A DNA stretch of 17,427 bases from Thiomicrorhabdus sp. (GTDB lineage: Bacteria > Pseudomonadota > Gammaproteobacteria > Thiomicrospirales > Thiomicrospiraceae). This document shows, one piece after another, positions 1 to 7,109 of this stretch. The translations under genes were made by a program, and so were the position numbers. Under the pieces are notes generated by a model. That model did not search any database. It saw only the letters and a list, made by a program, of their open reading frames with translations, and was not told the DNA's origin. Positions within the stretch are counted from its first letter, which is position 1. Each line of letters starts with the position of its first letter. Where the stretch lies: contig WFNQ01000139.1 of the NCBI GenBank assembly GCA_015488565.1, forward strand, positions 1 through 17,427, in the 5' to 3' direction.

Positions 1-126
1 ATTAATTAAGCTTTGATAAGGAATACCTTTAGCATGAGCCATCTCTTTAAAATAAGAGATCGTTTCTTCATCAATACGAATCGTAATTTGCTTTTTTAAC
101 CGATTCTGAAAAATCATAAGATTCAT
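1..126 (-). CDS. Ribbon-helix-helix (CopG/BrnA-like) antitoxin, partial, probably frameshifted at its start
   Basis: Forty-two codons run off the left edge of the window. The segment KKQITIRIDEETISYFKEMA followed by GIPYQSLIN is the typical core of CopG/BrnA-type ribbon-helix-helix antitoxins: a beta strand that contacts DNA, then two helices. Such proteins neutralise a partner toxin and repress their own operon; this is family knowledge. The frame shown starts at the ATG at 126. A better placed ATG lies at 130, two bases after the lnt stop and about 9 bases from a GAGAGG-like ribosome site. It reads MHESYDFSESVKK, which resembles the usual YDFS N-terminus of this family, but hits a stop after 19 codons. 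Removing one A from the A6 tract at 92-97 would join the two frames. No toxin gene fits upstream between this gene and lnt; a partner, if any, is outside the window. Confidence 0.66.
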   Translation of the reverse strand, partial: MNLMIFQNRLKKQITIRIDEETISYFKEMAHAKGIPYQSLIN

Positions 127-132
127 GCATGA

Positions 133-1656
133 CTACCGCCCTCTCATAAAGTATCGTTTTGCGAGTAGGAAGGCAAAAAATGAAAACAGCAGGAAGAGCA
201 CGGGGGTTTTGCCCCATTCTGCATAGAATGTAAGACCTTGGTAGGGTTGTATTTCGCCTCTTAGCACGCCACGTTTGTAGGCGGGAATTTGTTGTTTAAT
301 ATGCCCTTGTATATCGACGATGGCGGTATAACCTGTATTGGTGCTTCGGGCGATTTCCCGCCCTAACTCTAACGCCCGCATTTGTACTTCTTGCAGTTGT
401 TGAGCGGGTTCAAAGGTGTGTGCAAACCATGCGTCGTTACTGACGGTAATGAGATATTTAGCGTCGGGCAGTTGCGTTGCGAGTTCATTACCAAAGGCCA
501 TTTCATAACAGACACTTAATCCCGTTAACTGACCACCAAGCATTAGAGGGGGGGAATTTTTATCGCCGTGAGTAAAAGTGGCAAAGGGAATATCGAACAG
601 TGCGCTGAGGTAATCAAATACGTCGTGAAATGGAAAGAATTCACTAAATGGCACGAGGTGATGTTTGTAATAACGCTCATCTGGACGATTAAGGTTGATT
701 AGAGCATTGTAGTAATTGTCTGAAGACGAATCACCTGCGATAGCACCCACTAATACGTCGACATCCAGTAGCTGTATGTCTTTAATAAAGGAGCTTAATG
801 CGCCTTTTTCGACGACGCCATAATAGGCTGGAATGGCGGTTTCTGGCCAGACGATGACATCGGCATCGAGGTGTTTTTTGGTCATCGAAACATAGGCGTT
901 TAAGGTGGGTAAAAACATGGACTGTTTCCACTTCTCTTCTTGCGGAATATTGCCTTGCAATAGAGCGATTTCGATGGGTTGATCAATGGGCTGAACCCAT
1001 TGTATGTCTTGTAATAACCCCCCTACTGCCCACAGTAAACTTAATGAGATACTGGCTGTAACCCATGCTTTAGCCTGATATATCCAGAGCAATAAACCAG
1101 CGGAAGCGGCTATCGCCCAACTGACACCCCATACTCCCAAAACAGGGGCGTAACCCGCTAACCAAGTCTCAATATGCGTGTTGCCCAGTAATAAAAAGGG
1201 GTAGCCACCAAAGATGGAGGATCGTAGCAACTCTCCTGCCACCCACACGGCTGGAAACAGTAGAACAAACGTGAACCCGGGTCGTTTTGTTTGCTTGAAG
1301 TATTGAACAATCCAACCGCTAAGTGCAATAAACAGGGAGAGAAAGAGGATAAATAGAAAGGTTAATGCAATGGCAATGGGCAGGAGTACGCCTGAATAGA
1401 TGTAGATACTTGAAAAGAGCCAACTCACCCCAAGGCCAAAAAAACCAAAACCGAACCATAAGCCTATTTTGGTGGCTTCAAAACGATTTTTAGCCTGAAA
1501 CCATAGAAAAAATAGCCCCATAATTGAGATGAGAATGACCGGTGAAAAGTGAAATGGAGCGAAAGAAAACACCCCTAGCGCCCCGAAGAGTAACGCAACA
1601 AAATACGTTTTATTGGGTACAAAAAGGGTTAGAAATAAACGTGCTGTTTTTTTCAA
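133..1656 (-). CDS. lnt: Apolipoprotein N-acyltransferase
   Basis: Inner-membrane enzyme that N-acylates the lipid-modified N-terminal cysteine of lipoproteins, the last step of lipoprotein maturation. The 507-residue length is normal. The N-terminal 215 residues are mostly hydrophobic and hold several membrane helices. A nitrilase-like domain follows from about residue 228, with the catalytic triad Glu272 (WPETAIP), Lys331 (YYKHHLVPF) and Cys383 (SVCYE); Glu339 and Glu385 match other conserved acidic positions. A final membrane helix lies near 484-500. The start is TTG, with AGGA seven bases upstream. It is the last gene of the miaB-phoH-ybeY-corC-lnt run, as in many gammaproteobacteria, separated from corC by 156 bp that contain a repeat-like sequence. 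Nothing suggests loss of function. Confidence 0.96.
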   Translation of the reverse strand: MKKTARLFLTLFVPNKTYFVALLFGALGVFSFAPFHFSPVILISIMGLFFLWFQAKNRFEATKIGLWFGFGFFGLGVSWLFSSIYIYSGVLLPIAIALTFLFILFLSLFIALSGWIVQYFKQTKRPGFTFVLLFPAVWVAGELLRSSIFGGYPFLLLGNTHIETWLAGYAPVLGVWGVSWAIAASAGLLLWIYQAKAWVTASISLSLLWAVGGLLQDIQWVQPIDQPIEIALLQGNIPQEEKWKQSMFLPTLNAYVSMTKKHLDADVIVWPETAIPAYYGVVEKGALSSFIKDIQLLDVDVLVGAIAGDSSSDNYYNALINLNRPDERYYKHHLVPFSEFFPFHDVFDYLSALFDIPFATFTHGDKNSPPLMLGGQLTGLSVCYEMAFGNELATQLPDAKYLITVSNDAWFAHTFEPAQQLQEVQMRALELGREIARSTNTGYTAIVDIQGHIKQQIPAYKRGVLRGEIQPYQGLTFYAEWGKTPVLFLLFSFFAFLLAKRYFMRGR

Positions 1657-1701
1657 AAAACAATCCTAAGCAATGGCTTGTCTAAATGGCAAAAAGAAGG
1701 G

Positions 1702-1771
1702 GGAGGTTGGGAAGTGGGGTATCACTCGTAAAAGGAAACCCCATCCCAGCCCTTCCCTTGTCAGGGAGGGC
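1702..1771. repeat. GC-rich imperfect inverted repeat of dispersed-repeat type
   Basis: In the 156-bp corC-lnt gap, a G-rich arm (1702-1720, gggaggttgggaagtgggg) faces a C-rich arm (about 1737-1757, including ccccatcccagcccttccc) across an A-rich spacer. A second short hairpin, GCCCTTCCC-ttgt-cAGGGaGGGC, spans 1749-1771. No T-run follows on the minus strand, so it does not look like a terminator for corC. The composition differs sharply from the flanks and resembles intergenic REP-like repeats seen in other bacterial genomes. Only this copy is visible in the window, so repeat status is an inference. Confidence 0.4.
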
Positions 1772-1812
1772 GCTAAAAAATTCTATATTAAACGGTATGG
1801 ACTTAGAGTGGC

Positions 1813-2691
1813 TTAACTCGCCACTTTTTCCTCTTCCACCCCATCCGTTATTTGCACTTTAATGGCATCATCAACCGCTTTGACTTCAAATAGTTTGGTA
1901 CACCGCTCACTCCCCTTAAGGACTTTAAAGCAAAAGCCTTCCAACGTCATGCTTTCACCGGGCTGAGGAACGTGTCCAAATTTAGAGGCTAAAAGTCCAC
2001 CCATGGTTTCACTGCTATCGGCTTCAATATTGACATTAAAAAAGCGGTTAAACTCTTCAATGGGCGTAAACGCTTGCATGGAGTAGCTATGTGCGGTGCG
2101 TTTTTGAATATTCTCTTGTTCCTGTGCGTCGTGTTCATCTTCAATTTTACCCACGATTTGCTCTAATACGTCTTCAATGGTCACGAGTCCTGCCAGCTCG
2201 GCGTACTCGTCTACCACTAGCGCTAAGTGATTTCGACCCGCTCTAAACTCTCGTAACAGAACATTTAAACGCTTACTTTCGGGGACAAAAATAGGCTTAC
2301 GATAAATTTTAGCCAAATCGTCTTTGGTTTTTAATTCACCCTTAACCACGGCTCTAAAGACGTCTTTGGCGAGTAAAATACCGATGATTTTTTTATCGCA
2401 AATAACGGGATAACGAGAGTGAGAGGTTTCAAGCATGGTTTCTAAGATGACTTCTAGTGGCTCACTCGCATCAATTAATGCCATCTGTAATCGCGGAATC
2501 ATAATATCGCGCACGCGTGCTTCAGAGACTTCTAACACGCCTTGAATCATGACCAGCGCATCGGAATCAATAAGCCCCTGCGCTTGTGCATCCGCTAACA
2601 CTTTTACTAAGTTTTCTCGACTCTCCGGTTCATCCGAAAACAGTTTTCCCAAACGTTCTAACCACGAAGAGCCGCTACTACTGTCACTCAT
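1813..2691 (-). CDS. corC: CorC/YbeX family CBS-domain protein
   Basis: Cytosolic CBS-pair protein of the CorC/HlyC family, 292 residues, named for magnesium/cobalt efflux in enterobacteria; YbeX has also been tied to ribosome metabolism together with YbeY and YbeZ. The N-terminal part (MSDSSSGSSWLERLGKLFSD) is soluble with no membrane segment, as expected for this short form. The CBS pair covers about 62-190, starting at VRDIMIPR and including the second repeat around VTIEDVLEQIVG. The transporter-associated CorC_HlyC domain covers about 200-280 (ETMGGLLASKFGHVPQPGE). The ATG is preceded by AAGGA. Its leader sequence is the stretch carrying the inverted-repeat element at the ybeY 3' end. A family assignment is safe; the actual transport role is not visible in sequence. 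Confidence 0.92.
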   Translation of the reverse strand: MSDSSSGSSWLERLGKLFSDEPESRENLVKVLADAQAQGLIDSDALVMIQGVLEVSEARVRDIMIPRLQMALIDASEPLEVILETMLETSHSRYPVICDKKIIGILLAKDVFRAVVKGELKTKDDLAKIYRKPIFVPESKRLNVLLREFRAGRNHLALVVDEYAELAGLVTIEDVLEQIVGKIEDEHDAQEQENIQKRTAHSYSMQAFTPIEEFNRFFNVNIEADSSETMGGLLASKFGHVPQPGESMTLEGFCFKVLKGSERCTKLFEVKAVDDAIKVQITDGVEEEKVAS

Positions 2692-2725
2692 TAACTTTGT
2701 TATCCTTTTTGATTAAATTTTATAG

Positions 2726-2795
2726 GGAGCCTCTGATTAAGTCTGGGATAAATATTTCAGGAGATAAAATCAACCCAAACTTAATCAGAGGCTTC
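2726..2795. mobile_element. 70-bp MITE-like inverted-repeat element inserted at the 3' end of ybeY
   Basis: Two arms, 2728-2747 (AGCCTCTGATTAAGTCTGGG) and 2774-2793, are inverted copies matching at 19 of 20 positions, around a 26-bp AT-rich centre. ATAG lies just outside on both sides (2722-2725 and 2796-2799), like a target-site duplication; depending on where the ends are set, the direct repeat could be up to 6 bp. The right arm supplies the last codons and the stop of ybeY. Removing the element plus one duplicate gives CCC TAT AAA ATT TAA, a natural YbeY ending (NPYKI). No transposase is encoded, so this would be a non-autonomous element moved in trans. An alternative is a simple stem-loop in the mRNA, but it lacks a T-tail. 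The family is not recognised. Confidence 0.55.
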
Positions 2796-3272
2796 ATAGG
2801 GGTTAGCATACCCTAATTTACGCATTATTTTAACTTCTAATGCTTCCATTATTAGAGCGTCTTTCGTCTCTATATGGTCAAACCCTTGTAAATGCAAGGT
2901 GCCATGCACAATCATATGTGCCCAGTGCGCTTCTAATAATTTATTTTGCTGCTCGGCTTCTTGTATAACCACCTCGGCACAAATAGCTAAATCACCTAAA
3001 TAAAAATTCTCCCCCCCCTCATCCAGCACACCTTCAGGTAACCCAACGGGGGGTTCAAATTCAAATGACAATACATTGGTGGGTTTATTTTTATTGCGAT
3101 AAGTTTGATTAAGCGTTTGACTCTCTTCCAAGCTAACAATGCGAATGGTTAACTCGGTATTTTTAGGTGTGTTTTGAGTGGCCGTTAAACTTTCTGCCAC
3201 CCAGCGTTCGCACAAGCCTTGAGTGGGTAACGCTAACGGCTCTATACCCCACTGTAATTCAACCTGTAACAC
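2781..3272 (-). CDS. ybeY: Endoribonuclease/rRNA maturation factor YbeY
   Basis: Zinc-dependent single-strand endoribonuclease involved in 16S rRNA 3' end maturation and ribosome quality control. The 163-residue protein has the family signature HGTLHLQGFDH, with the three zinc-binding histidines at 123, 127 and 133. The start is GTG at 3272, with GAGGA nine bases upstream inside the end of phoH and only two bases after the phoH stop; no in-frame ATG is available nearby. This tight spacing implies translation coupled to phoH, and the two products are known functional partners. The C-terminus reads NPYEASD: the final EASD and the stop codon come from the inserted inverted-repeat element, and the ancestral ending was probably NPYKI. 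The change is far from the active site and should be tolerated. Confidence 0.94.
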   Translation of the reverse strand: MLQVELQWGIEPLALPTQGLCERWVAESLTATQNTPKNTELTIRIVSLEESQTLNQTYRNKNKPTNVLSFEFEPPVGLPEGVLDEGGENFYLGDLAICAEVVIQEAEQQNKLLEAHWAHMIVHGTLHLQGFDHIETKDALIMEALEVKIMRKLGYANPYEASD

Positions 3273-3274
3273 GG

Positions 3275-4255
3275 CTAGGCATCCTCCTGTGTTCGACTCT
3301 GTTTGCGTTCAAACGAATCATAGGCGGTGACAATTTTTTGTACCATCGCATGTCGTACCACATCTTGCGCTTGATAGAAGGTAAAGCCAATGCCTTCAAC
3401 CCCTTCTAACACTTCAATAACATGGCGTAATCCTGATTTTTGATGACTAGGCAAGTCACACTGGGTAATATCGCCTGTAACCACAGCGGTTGAACCAAAT
3501 CCAATACGGGTTAAAAACATTTTCATCTGTTCGGTGGAGGTGTTTTGCGCTTCGTCTAAAATAATAAACGCTTCGTTTAAGGTGCGTCCGCGCATAAAGG
3601 CTAATGGTGCAATTTCAATGACATTTTTTTCAATCAATCGTTCAACGGTTTCAAACCCTAACATATCAAACAGAGCATCAAATAATGGCCGCAAATAAGG
3701 ATCCACTTTTTGACTTAAATCACCCGGTAAAAACCCGAGTTTCTCGCCCGCTTCGACCGCTGGACGCGTTAAGATAATCCGTCGAACCTGCTCGTTTTCC
3801 AACGCCTCAACAGCACAGGCAACCGCTAGATAGGTTTTTCCTGTGCCTGCTGGGCCAATACCAAAACTCACATCGTGCGCTTTAATGGCATTTAAGTAGT
3901 GCGCTTGATTAGCGTTACGGGTTTTAAAGGTTTTGCGCCGTGTTGTCACCAATACCTGTTCTGGGATAAACGCTTGTGGCTGGTCAAATCCCAGTTCATG
4001 CAATACCAAGTGAACTAAGTCAGGGGTGAGTGTTTGCTGAGCCGTTTCATCGTATAGTTCTCGAATTACTTGTTCCGCTTTTACCACTCGGTCAGCCAAT
4101 CCAGTCACAGAGAGTTGAAAACCTCGACTGTTAATTTCAACACCCAGTCCAAGCTCTACCTGTTCAAAATGCTCTTGATGCCAACCACTTAAATTTTGTA
4201 AGCGCTCATTATCTTCTGGAAACAGATTAAATTGAATCGTATTTAAGACAGACAA
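3275..4255 (-). CDS. ybeZ: PhoH-like ATPase YbeZ
   Basis: Cytosolic PhoH-family P-loop ATPase of 326 residues, a partner of YbeY in RNA/ribosome metabolism. An N-terminal region of about 110 residues, including a KH-like stretch, precedes the ATPase core. Walker A is GPAGTGKT at 134-141. The conserved block ILTRPAVEAGEKLGFLPGDL spans 161-180. Walker B is IILDEAQN at 231-238, followed by the sensor-like region VVTGDITQCDLP. The start is TTG at 4255, with AGGGG six bases upstream; there is no in-frame ATG near the start, and the TTG gives an N-terminus of normal length. The protein is close to E. coli YbeZ throughout. It lies 100 bp after miaB with no convincing terminator between, so miaB read-through is likely. 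Confidence 0.95.
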   Translation of the reverse strand: MSVLNTIQFNLFPEDNERLQNLSGWHQEHFEQVELGLGVEINSRGFQLSVTGLADRVVKAEQVIRELYDETAQQTLTPDLVHLVLHELGFDQPQAFIPEQVLVTTRRKTFKTRNANQAHYLNAIKAHDVSFGIGPAGTGKTYLAVACAVEALENEQVRRIILTRPAVEAGEKLGFLPGDLSQKVDPYLRPLFDALFDMLGFETVERLIEKNVIEIAPLAFMRGRTLNEAFIILDEAQNTSTEQMKMFLTRIGFGSTAVVTGDITQCDLPSHQKSGLRHVIEVLEGVEGIGFTFYQAQDVVRHAMVQKIVTAYDSFERKQSRTQEDA

Positions 4256-4355
4256 GTAGAACCCCTGAGTTTAATCTTTAAAAAAATAAGAGGGGAGTGC
4301 AAGGTGAATTGAGCTTGCTCGAGGGAGGATGCTCTGGGGCAGAGTTTTTTGTTCA

Positions 4356-5780
4356 TTACAAAGAATACGCCTGTGGTGCAATATGTCTATCCGCTTCTGG
4401 CGTCGCTACAACCACACCACGCAATGAATTATTTAATGCTTCTGTAATTTCAACGTCGACAAATTGACCAATCAATTCAGGTGAACCATCAAAGTTCACC
4501 ACGCGATTATTTTCAGTACGCCCTGCCACTTGCTCAAAGGAGTTTCTGGATAGACGCTCCACCAATACGCGTTGCACAGTACCAATCATCGCTTCACCAA
4601 TGGCCGCTGTTTGCTTATTAAGTTGCTGCTGTAACACAAACAGACGACGTTTTTTCTTCTCCATCGGCTCTTCATCAGGAAAACCTGCCGCAGGTGTACC
4701 AGGGCGTTCACTGTAAATAAAACTAAATGAACGATCGTAGTTTAATTCGTCAACCAACGCCAAGGTCTCTTTAAAGTCATCACAGGTTTCTCCTGGAAAC
4801 CCAATGATAAAGTCTCCAGATAAACATAAATCAGGGCGTAACGCTCTAATTTTACGAATGGTGGATTTATATTCAATGACCATGTGGTTTCGCTTCATCA
4901 TCGCCAACACGCGATCCGAACCTGATTGAATGGGCAAATGCAGATGTGAGACGAGTTCTGGAATTTCTGCATAGCAGTCAATTAAACTTTGAGTCATCTC
5001 ATTGGGATGGGAAGTGGTAAAACGAATGCGGTCAATGCCATCAATGGTACGAATAGCGTGCATTAAAATGGCTAAATCGGCAATCTCGCCATCGGCCATT
5101 TCGCCACGGTATGCATTTACATTTTGTCCAAGTAAATTAACCTCTCGTACGCCTTGTTCCGCTAAGATACTCACTTCACGTAACACGTCTTCAAACGGTC
5201 GGCTAACCTCTTCGCCACGGGTGTAAGGCACCACACAGAAGGTGCAGTATTTAGAGCAGCCCTCCATAACGGAGACCATGGCCGATACGCCATTGACTTC
5301 AGGCTCAGGTAAGTTATCAAATTTTTCAATTTCTGGGAACGAGATATCAATCACGGCTTTTTTCTTTTTCACCGAATCGTCACCACGAACACGCAAGGCT
5401 TCATCAATCATAGCAGGCAAACGGTGTAAGGTTTGGGGGCCAAAAATCACATCCACACTCGGGGCACGTTGACGAATCACTTTACCCTCTTGCGAAGCCA
5501 CGCAGCCTCCCACACCTATAATACGATTGGGCTTTTTGGCTTTCCACTTAGACCAACGCCCCAGCTCTGAAAACACTTTTTCTTGTGCTTTTTCACGCAC
5601 AGAACAGGTGTTCATCAAGACCACATCCGCTTCATCTGGCTCAGTAACCAACGTTAAACCATGGGTTTTTTCCAACAAGCTGGCCATCTTATCCGAGTCG
5701 TATTCGTTCATCTGACAACCGTAAGTAATAACGTACAAGCCTCCCGTAAAAGGACTGCTTTGAGATGAAGTTTGAGACAT
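4356..5780 (-). CDS. miaB: tRNA-2-methylthio-N6-dimethylallyladenosine synthase MiaB
   Basis: Radical-SAM methylthiotransferase that converts i6A37 to ms2i6A37 in tRNAs reading UNN codons. It has 474 residues in three domains. The N-terminal UPF0004 domain carries the auxiliary [4Fe-4S] ligands Cys22 (GCQMNEYDS), Cys59 (NTCSVREKA) and Cys93 (GGCVASQEG). The radical-SAM core has the CxxxCxxC cluster site at Cys175, Cys179 and Cys182 (GCSKYCTFCVVPYTRG). A C-terminal TRAM RNA-binding domain covers roughly 405-470. All cluster ligands are present. The ATG is preceded by GGAA with six bases spacing. It is the first gene of the minus-strand run into phoH-ybeY-corC-lnt, and its upstream region carries a candidate promoter. 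Confidence 0.97.
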   Translation of the reverse strand: MSQTSSQSSPFTGGLYVITYGCQMNEYDSDKMASLLEKTHGLTLVTEPDEADVVLMNTCSVREKAQEKVFSELGRWSKWKAKKPNRIIGVGGCVASQEGKVIRQRAPSVDVIFGPQTLHRLPAMIDEALRVRGDDSVKKKKAVIDISFPEIEKFDNLPEPEVNGVSAMVSVMEGCSKYCTFCVVPYTRGEEVSRPFEDVLREVSILAEQGVREVNLLGQNVNAYRGEMADGEIADLAILMHAIRTIDGIDRIRFTTSHPNEMTQSLIDCYAEIPELVSHLHLPIQSGSDRVLAMMKRNHMVIEYKSTIRKIRALRPDLCLSGDFIIGFPGETCDDFKETLALVDELNYDRSFSFIYSERPGTPAAGFPDEEPMEKKKRRLFVLQQQLNKQTAAIGEAMIGTVQRVLVERLSRNSFEQVAGRTENNRVVNFDGSPELIGQFVDVEITEALNNSLRGVVVATPEADRHIAPQAYSL

Positions 5781-5826
5781 AGTGGTTCCGTTCCGTATCG
5801 TTCAATAAGATAAAATTAAGGGCAGT

Positions 5827-5832
5827 ATTCTA
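5827..5832 (-). promoter_or_regulatory. Candidate -10 element for miaB
   Basis: On the minus strand, ATGTTAGAATACTG contains TAGAAT, a good sigma-70 -10 with an extended-type TG three bases upstream. It lies about 47 bases before the miaB ATG. No convincing -35 hexamer is seen at the usual spacing, so the extended -10 may compensate. Assigned by pattern and position only. Confidence 0.4.
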
Positions 5833-5936
5833 ACATAATTTTCACCTGTATTTTACCCCCCCTACCCCATCGCTGATCGCATCATTTTTTTGCACCATAG
5901 GTGCTTAGAAGCCTGTCAAACGTAAAGCCAAGACAT

Positions 5937-5967
5937 AAAAAACCCCAGATTAACCAGGGCTTTTTTT
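5937..5967 (-). terminator. Rho-independent terminator of pstS
   Basis: Minus-strand RNA reads A-run, GCCCTGG, loop TTAAT, CTGGGG, T6. The stem pairs fully only on the minus strand, where two internal positions and one near the base are G-U wobbles; on the plus strand they would be C-A mismatches. This fixes its direction as ending pstS transcription, 22 bases after the stop codon, and separates the pst cluster from miaB. Confidence 0.85.
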
Positions 5968-5989
5968 ATAAAGATGTAACGTAAAGGTA

Positions 5990-6961
5990 CTATTTATTAA
6001 GCACCTTTAAATACTTATCTGCAATTTTAGGCGGTAAAGGGATGTAACCATCTTTTGAAACGCCCTTTTGACCTTCCTTAGAAAGCACCAGTGTCAAAAA
6101 TTCTTTCACCACAGGATCCAATGGCTTATTAGGGGCCTTATTAATGTACACATACAAAATACGCGCTAACGGGTAAGTCCCATTAAGAGAATTCTCATGT
6201 GTTACTTCAACATACTTACCGCCTGCCTTTTTGGCAATTGGTAGCATTTTAACACCTGCGGTTTTATAACCAATTCCAGAGTAACCAATACCATTTAACG
6301 AGGCTGAAACGGATTGAACCACAGAGGCAGAACCCGGTTGCTCATTCACTGCCGATTTAAAGTCACCTTTACAAAGTGCTTTCTTTTTAAAGAAACCATA
6401 GGTGCCTGATACCGAGTTACGGCCATACATTTGAATACTTTTATTTGCTAAAGAGCCCGTTACCCCTGCATCACCCCAAGTCGCAATGTCATTTTTAAGA
6501 CCGCATTTACGAGTAGAGGAAAAGATCGCATCCACTTGTGGAATGGTTAAGTTTTCAATAGGGTTATCTTTATGCACATAAACCGCTAATGCATCAATGG
6601 CAACACCAATCGCCGTTGGTTTATAACCATGTTTTTTCTCAAACATCGAAAGCTCTTTAGACTTCATCTTACGACTCATTGGCCCAATGCTTGATGTACC
6701 TTCTGTTAAGGCTGGTGGAGCTGTAGAAGACCCTGCGGCTTGAATCTGAATGTTTACATTTGGGTAGTAGCGTTTAAATTCTTCAGCCCATAATGTCATC
6801 AAGTTAGCCAAGGTATCCGACCCGACGGATGATAAATGGCCTGAAACACCTGAAACCTTTTGATATTCATTTAACTCAGTGCTACTTGCACTCGATACGG
6901 CGGGTGCCATCATGGTTGCTGCGGCAATTCCTAATGCCATAACCAGTTTAGAATTTTTCAT
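5990..6961 (-). CDS. pstS: Periplasmic phosphate-binding protein PstS
   Basis: High-affinity phosphate receptor that delivers phosphate to the PstCAB transporter. It has 323 residues, with a Sec signal peptide over about 1-25 (basic MKNSK, hydrophobic core, cleavage near VSSA). Phosphate-contacting loops typical of the family are visible: VGSDT at 46-50, AGSST at 76-80 and GRNSVSGTYG at 180-189. Cys153 and Cys197 could form a periplasmic disulfide. The ATG at 6961 has GGAG seven bases upstream. It lies downstream of phoR rather than at the head of the pst genes, with its own Pho-box promoter in the 148-bp gap and a terminator after it. This lets the binding protein be made in excess over the membrane subunits. 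Confidence 0.95.
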   Translation of the reverse strand: MKNSKLVMALGIAAATMMAPAVSSASSTELNEYQKVSGVSGHLSSVGSDTLANLMTLWAEEFKRYYPNVNIQIQAAGSSTAPPALTEGTSSIGPMSRKMKSKELSMFEKKHGYKPTAIGVAIDALAVYVHKDNPIENLTIPQVDAIFSSTRKCGLKNDIATWGDAGVTGSLANKSIQMYGRNSVSGTYGFFKKKALCKGDFKSAVNEQPGSASVVQSVSASLNGIGYSGIGYKTAGVKMLPIAKKAGGKYVEVTHENSLNGTYPLARILYVYINKAPNKPLDPVVKEFLTLVLSKEGQKGVSKDGYIPLPPKIADKYLKVLNK

Positions 6962-7037
6962 TCCGATACTCCAAATAGATATTAATGAGAGCTTAAGAAG
7001 TCCACTCGAATCAGTGTTCCCCTAAACAACAGCATCC

Positions 7038-7043
7038 ATTCTA
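7038..7043 (-). promoter_or_regulatory. -10 element of the pstS promoter
   Basis: TAGAAT on the minus strand lies exactly 10 bases downstream of the last Pho-box unit. That is the geometry of PhoB-activated promoters, in which the Pho box replaces the -35 element. It is about 77 bases before the pstS ATG. Confidence 0.75.
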
Positions 7044-7053
7044 GCAACGCTTC

Positions 7054-7093
7054 GTAACATTCGTTTGACATAAATATGACAGCTTTGTGACGT
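7054..7093 (-). promoter_or_regulatory. Pho box (four tandem PhoB-binding units) upstream of pstS
   Basis: Reading the minus strand, four 7-bp units recur every 11 bp: ACGTCAC (7093-7087), CTGTCAT (7082-7076), ATGTCAA (7071-7065) and ATGTTAC (7060-7054), each separated by a 4-bp AT-biased spacer. CTGTCAT is the exact consensus half-site, and the TGTCA core is kept in the next unit. Two PhoB dimers could bind in tandem. PhoB itself is encoded about 1.4 kb upstream in the same orientation. Confidence 0.85.
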
Positions 7094-7109
7094 TTAGCCA
7101 AAAACAGCT

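Noticed and set aside
1807..1829. AGTGGC/GCCACT hairpin followed by a T-run on the plus strand at the corC stop
   Set aside because: It reads as a terminator only on the plus strand, where no gene ends; on the corC strand no T-run follows.
2586..2816. Plus-strand frame antisense to the corC start and ybeY end
   Set aside because: Shadow of minus-strand genes and the inverted repeat; no ribosome site or recognisable domain.
4332..4350. CTCT-ggggc-AGAG followed by T6 between miaB and phoH
   Set aside because: Stem of only four pairs and oriented on the plus strand, opposite to the genes; not a credible terminator of miaB.
5892..5904. GCACC-ata-GGTGC palindrome upstream of miaB
   Set aside because: Resembles an NtrC-like half-site pair, but the spacing is 3 instead of 5 or more bases and miaB has no known nitrogen control; probably a chance palindrome.
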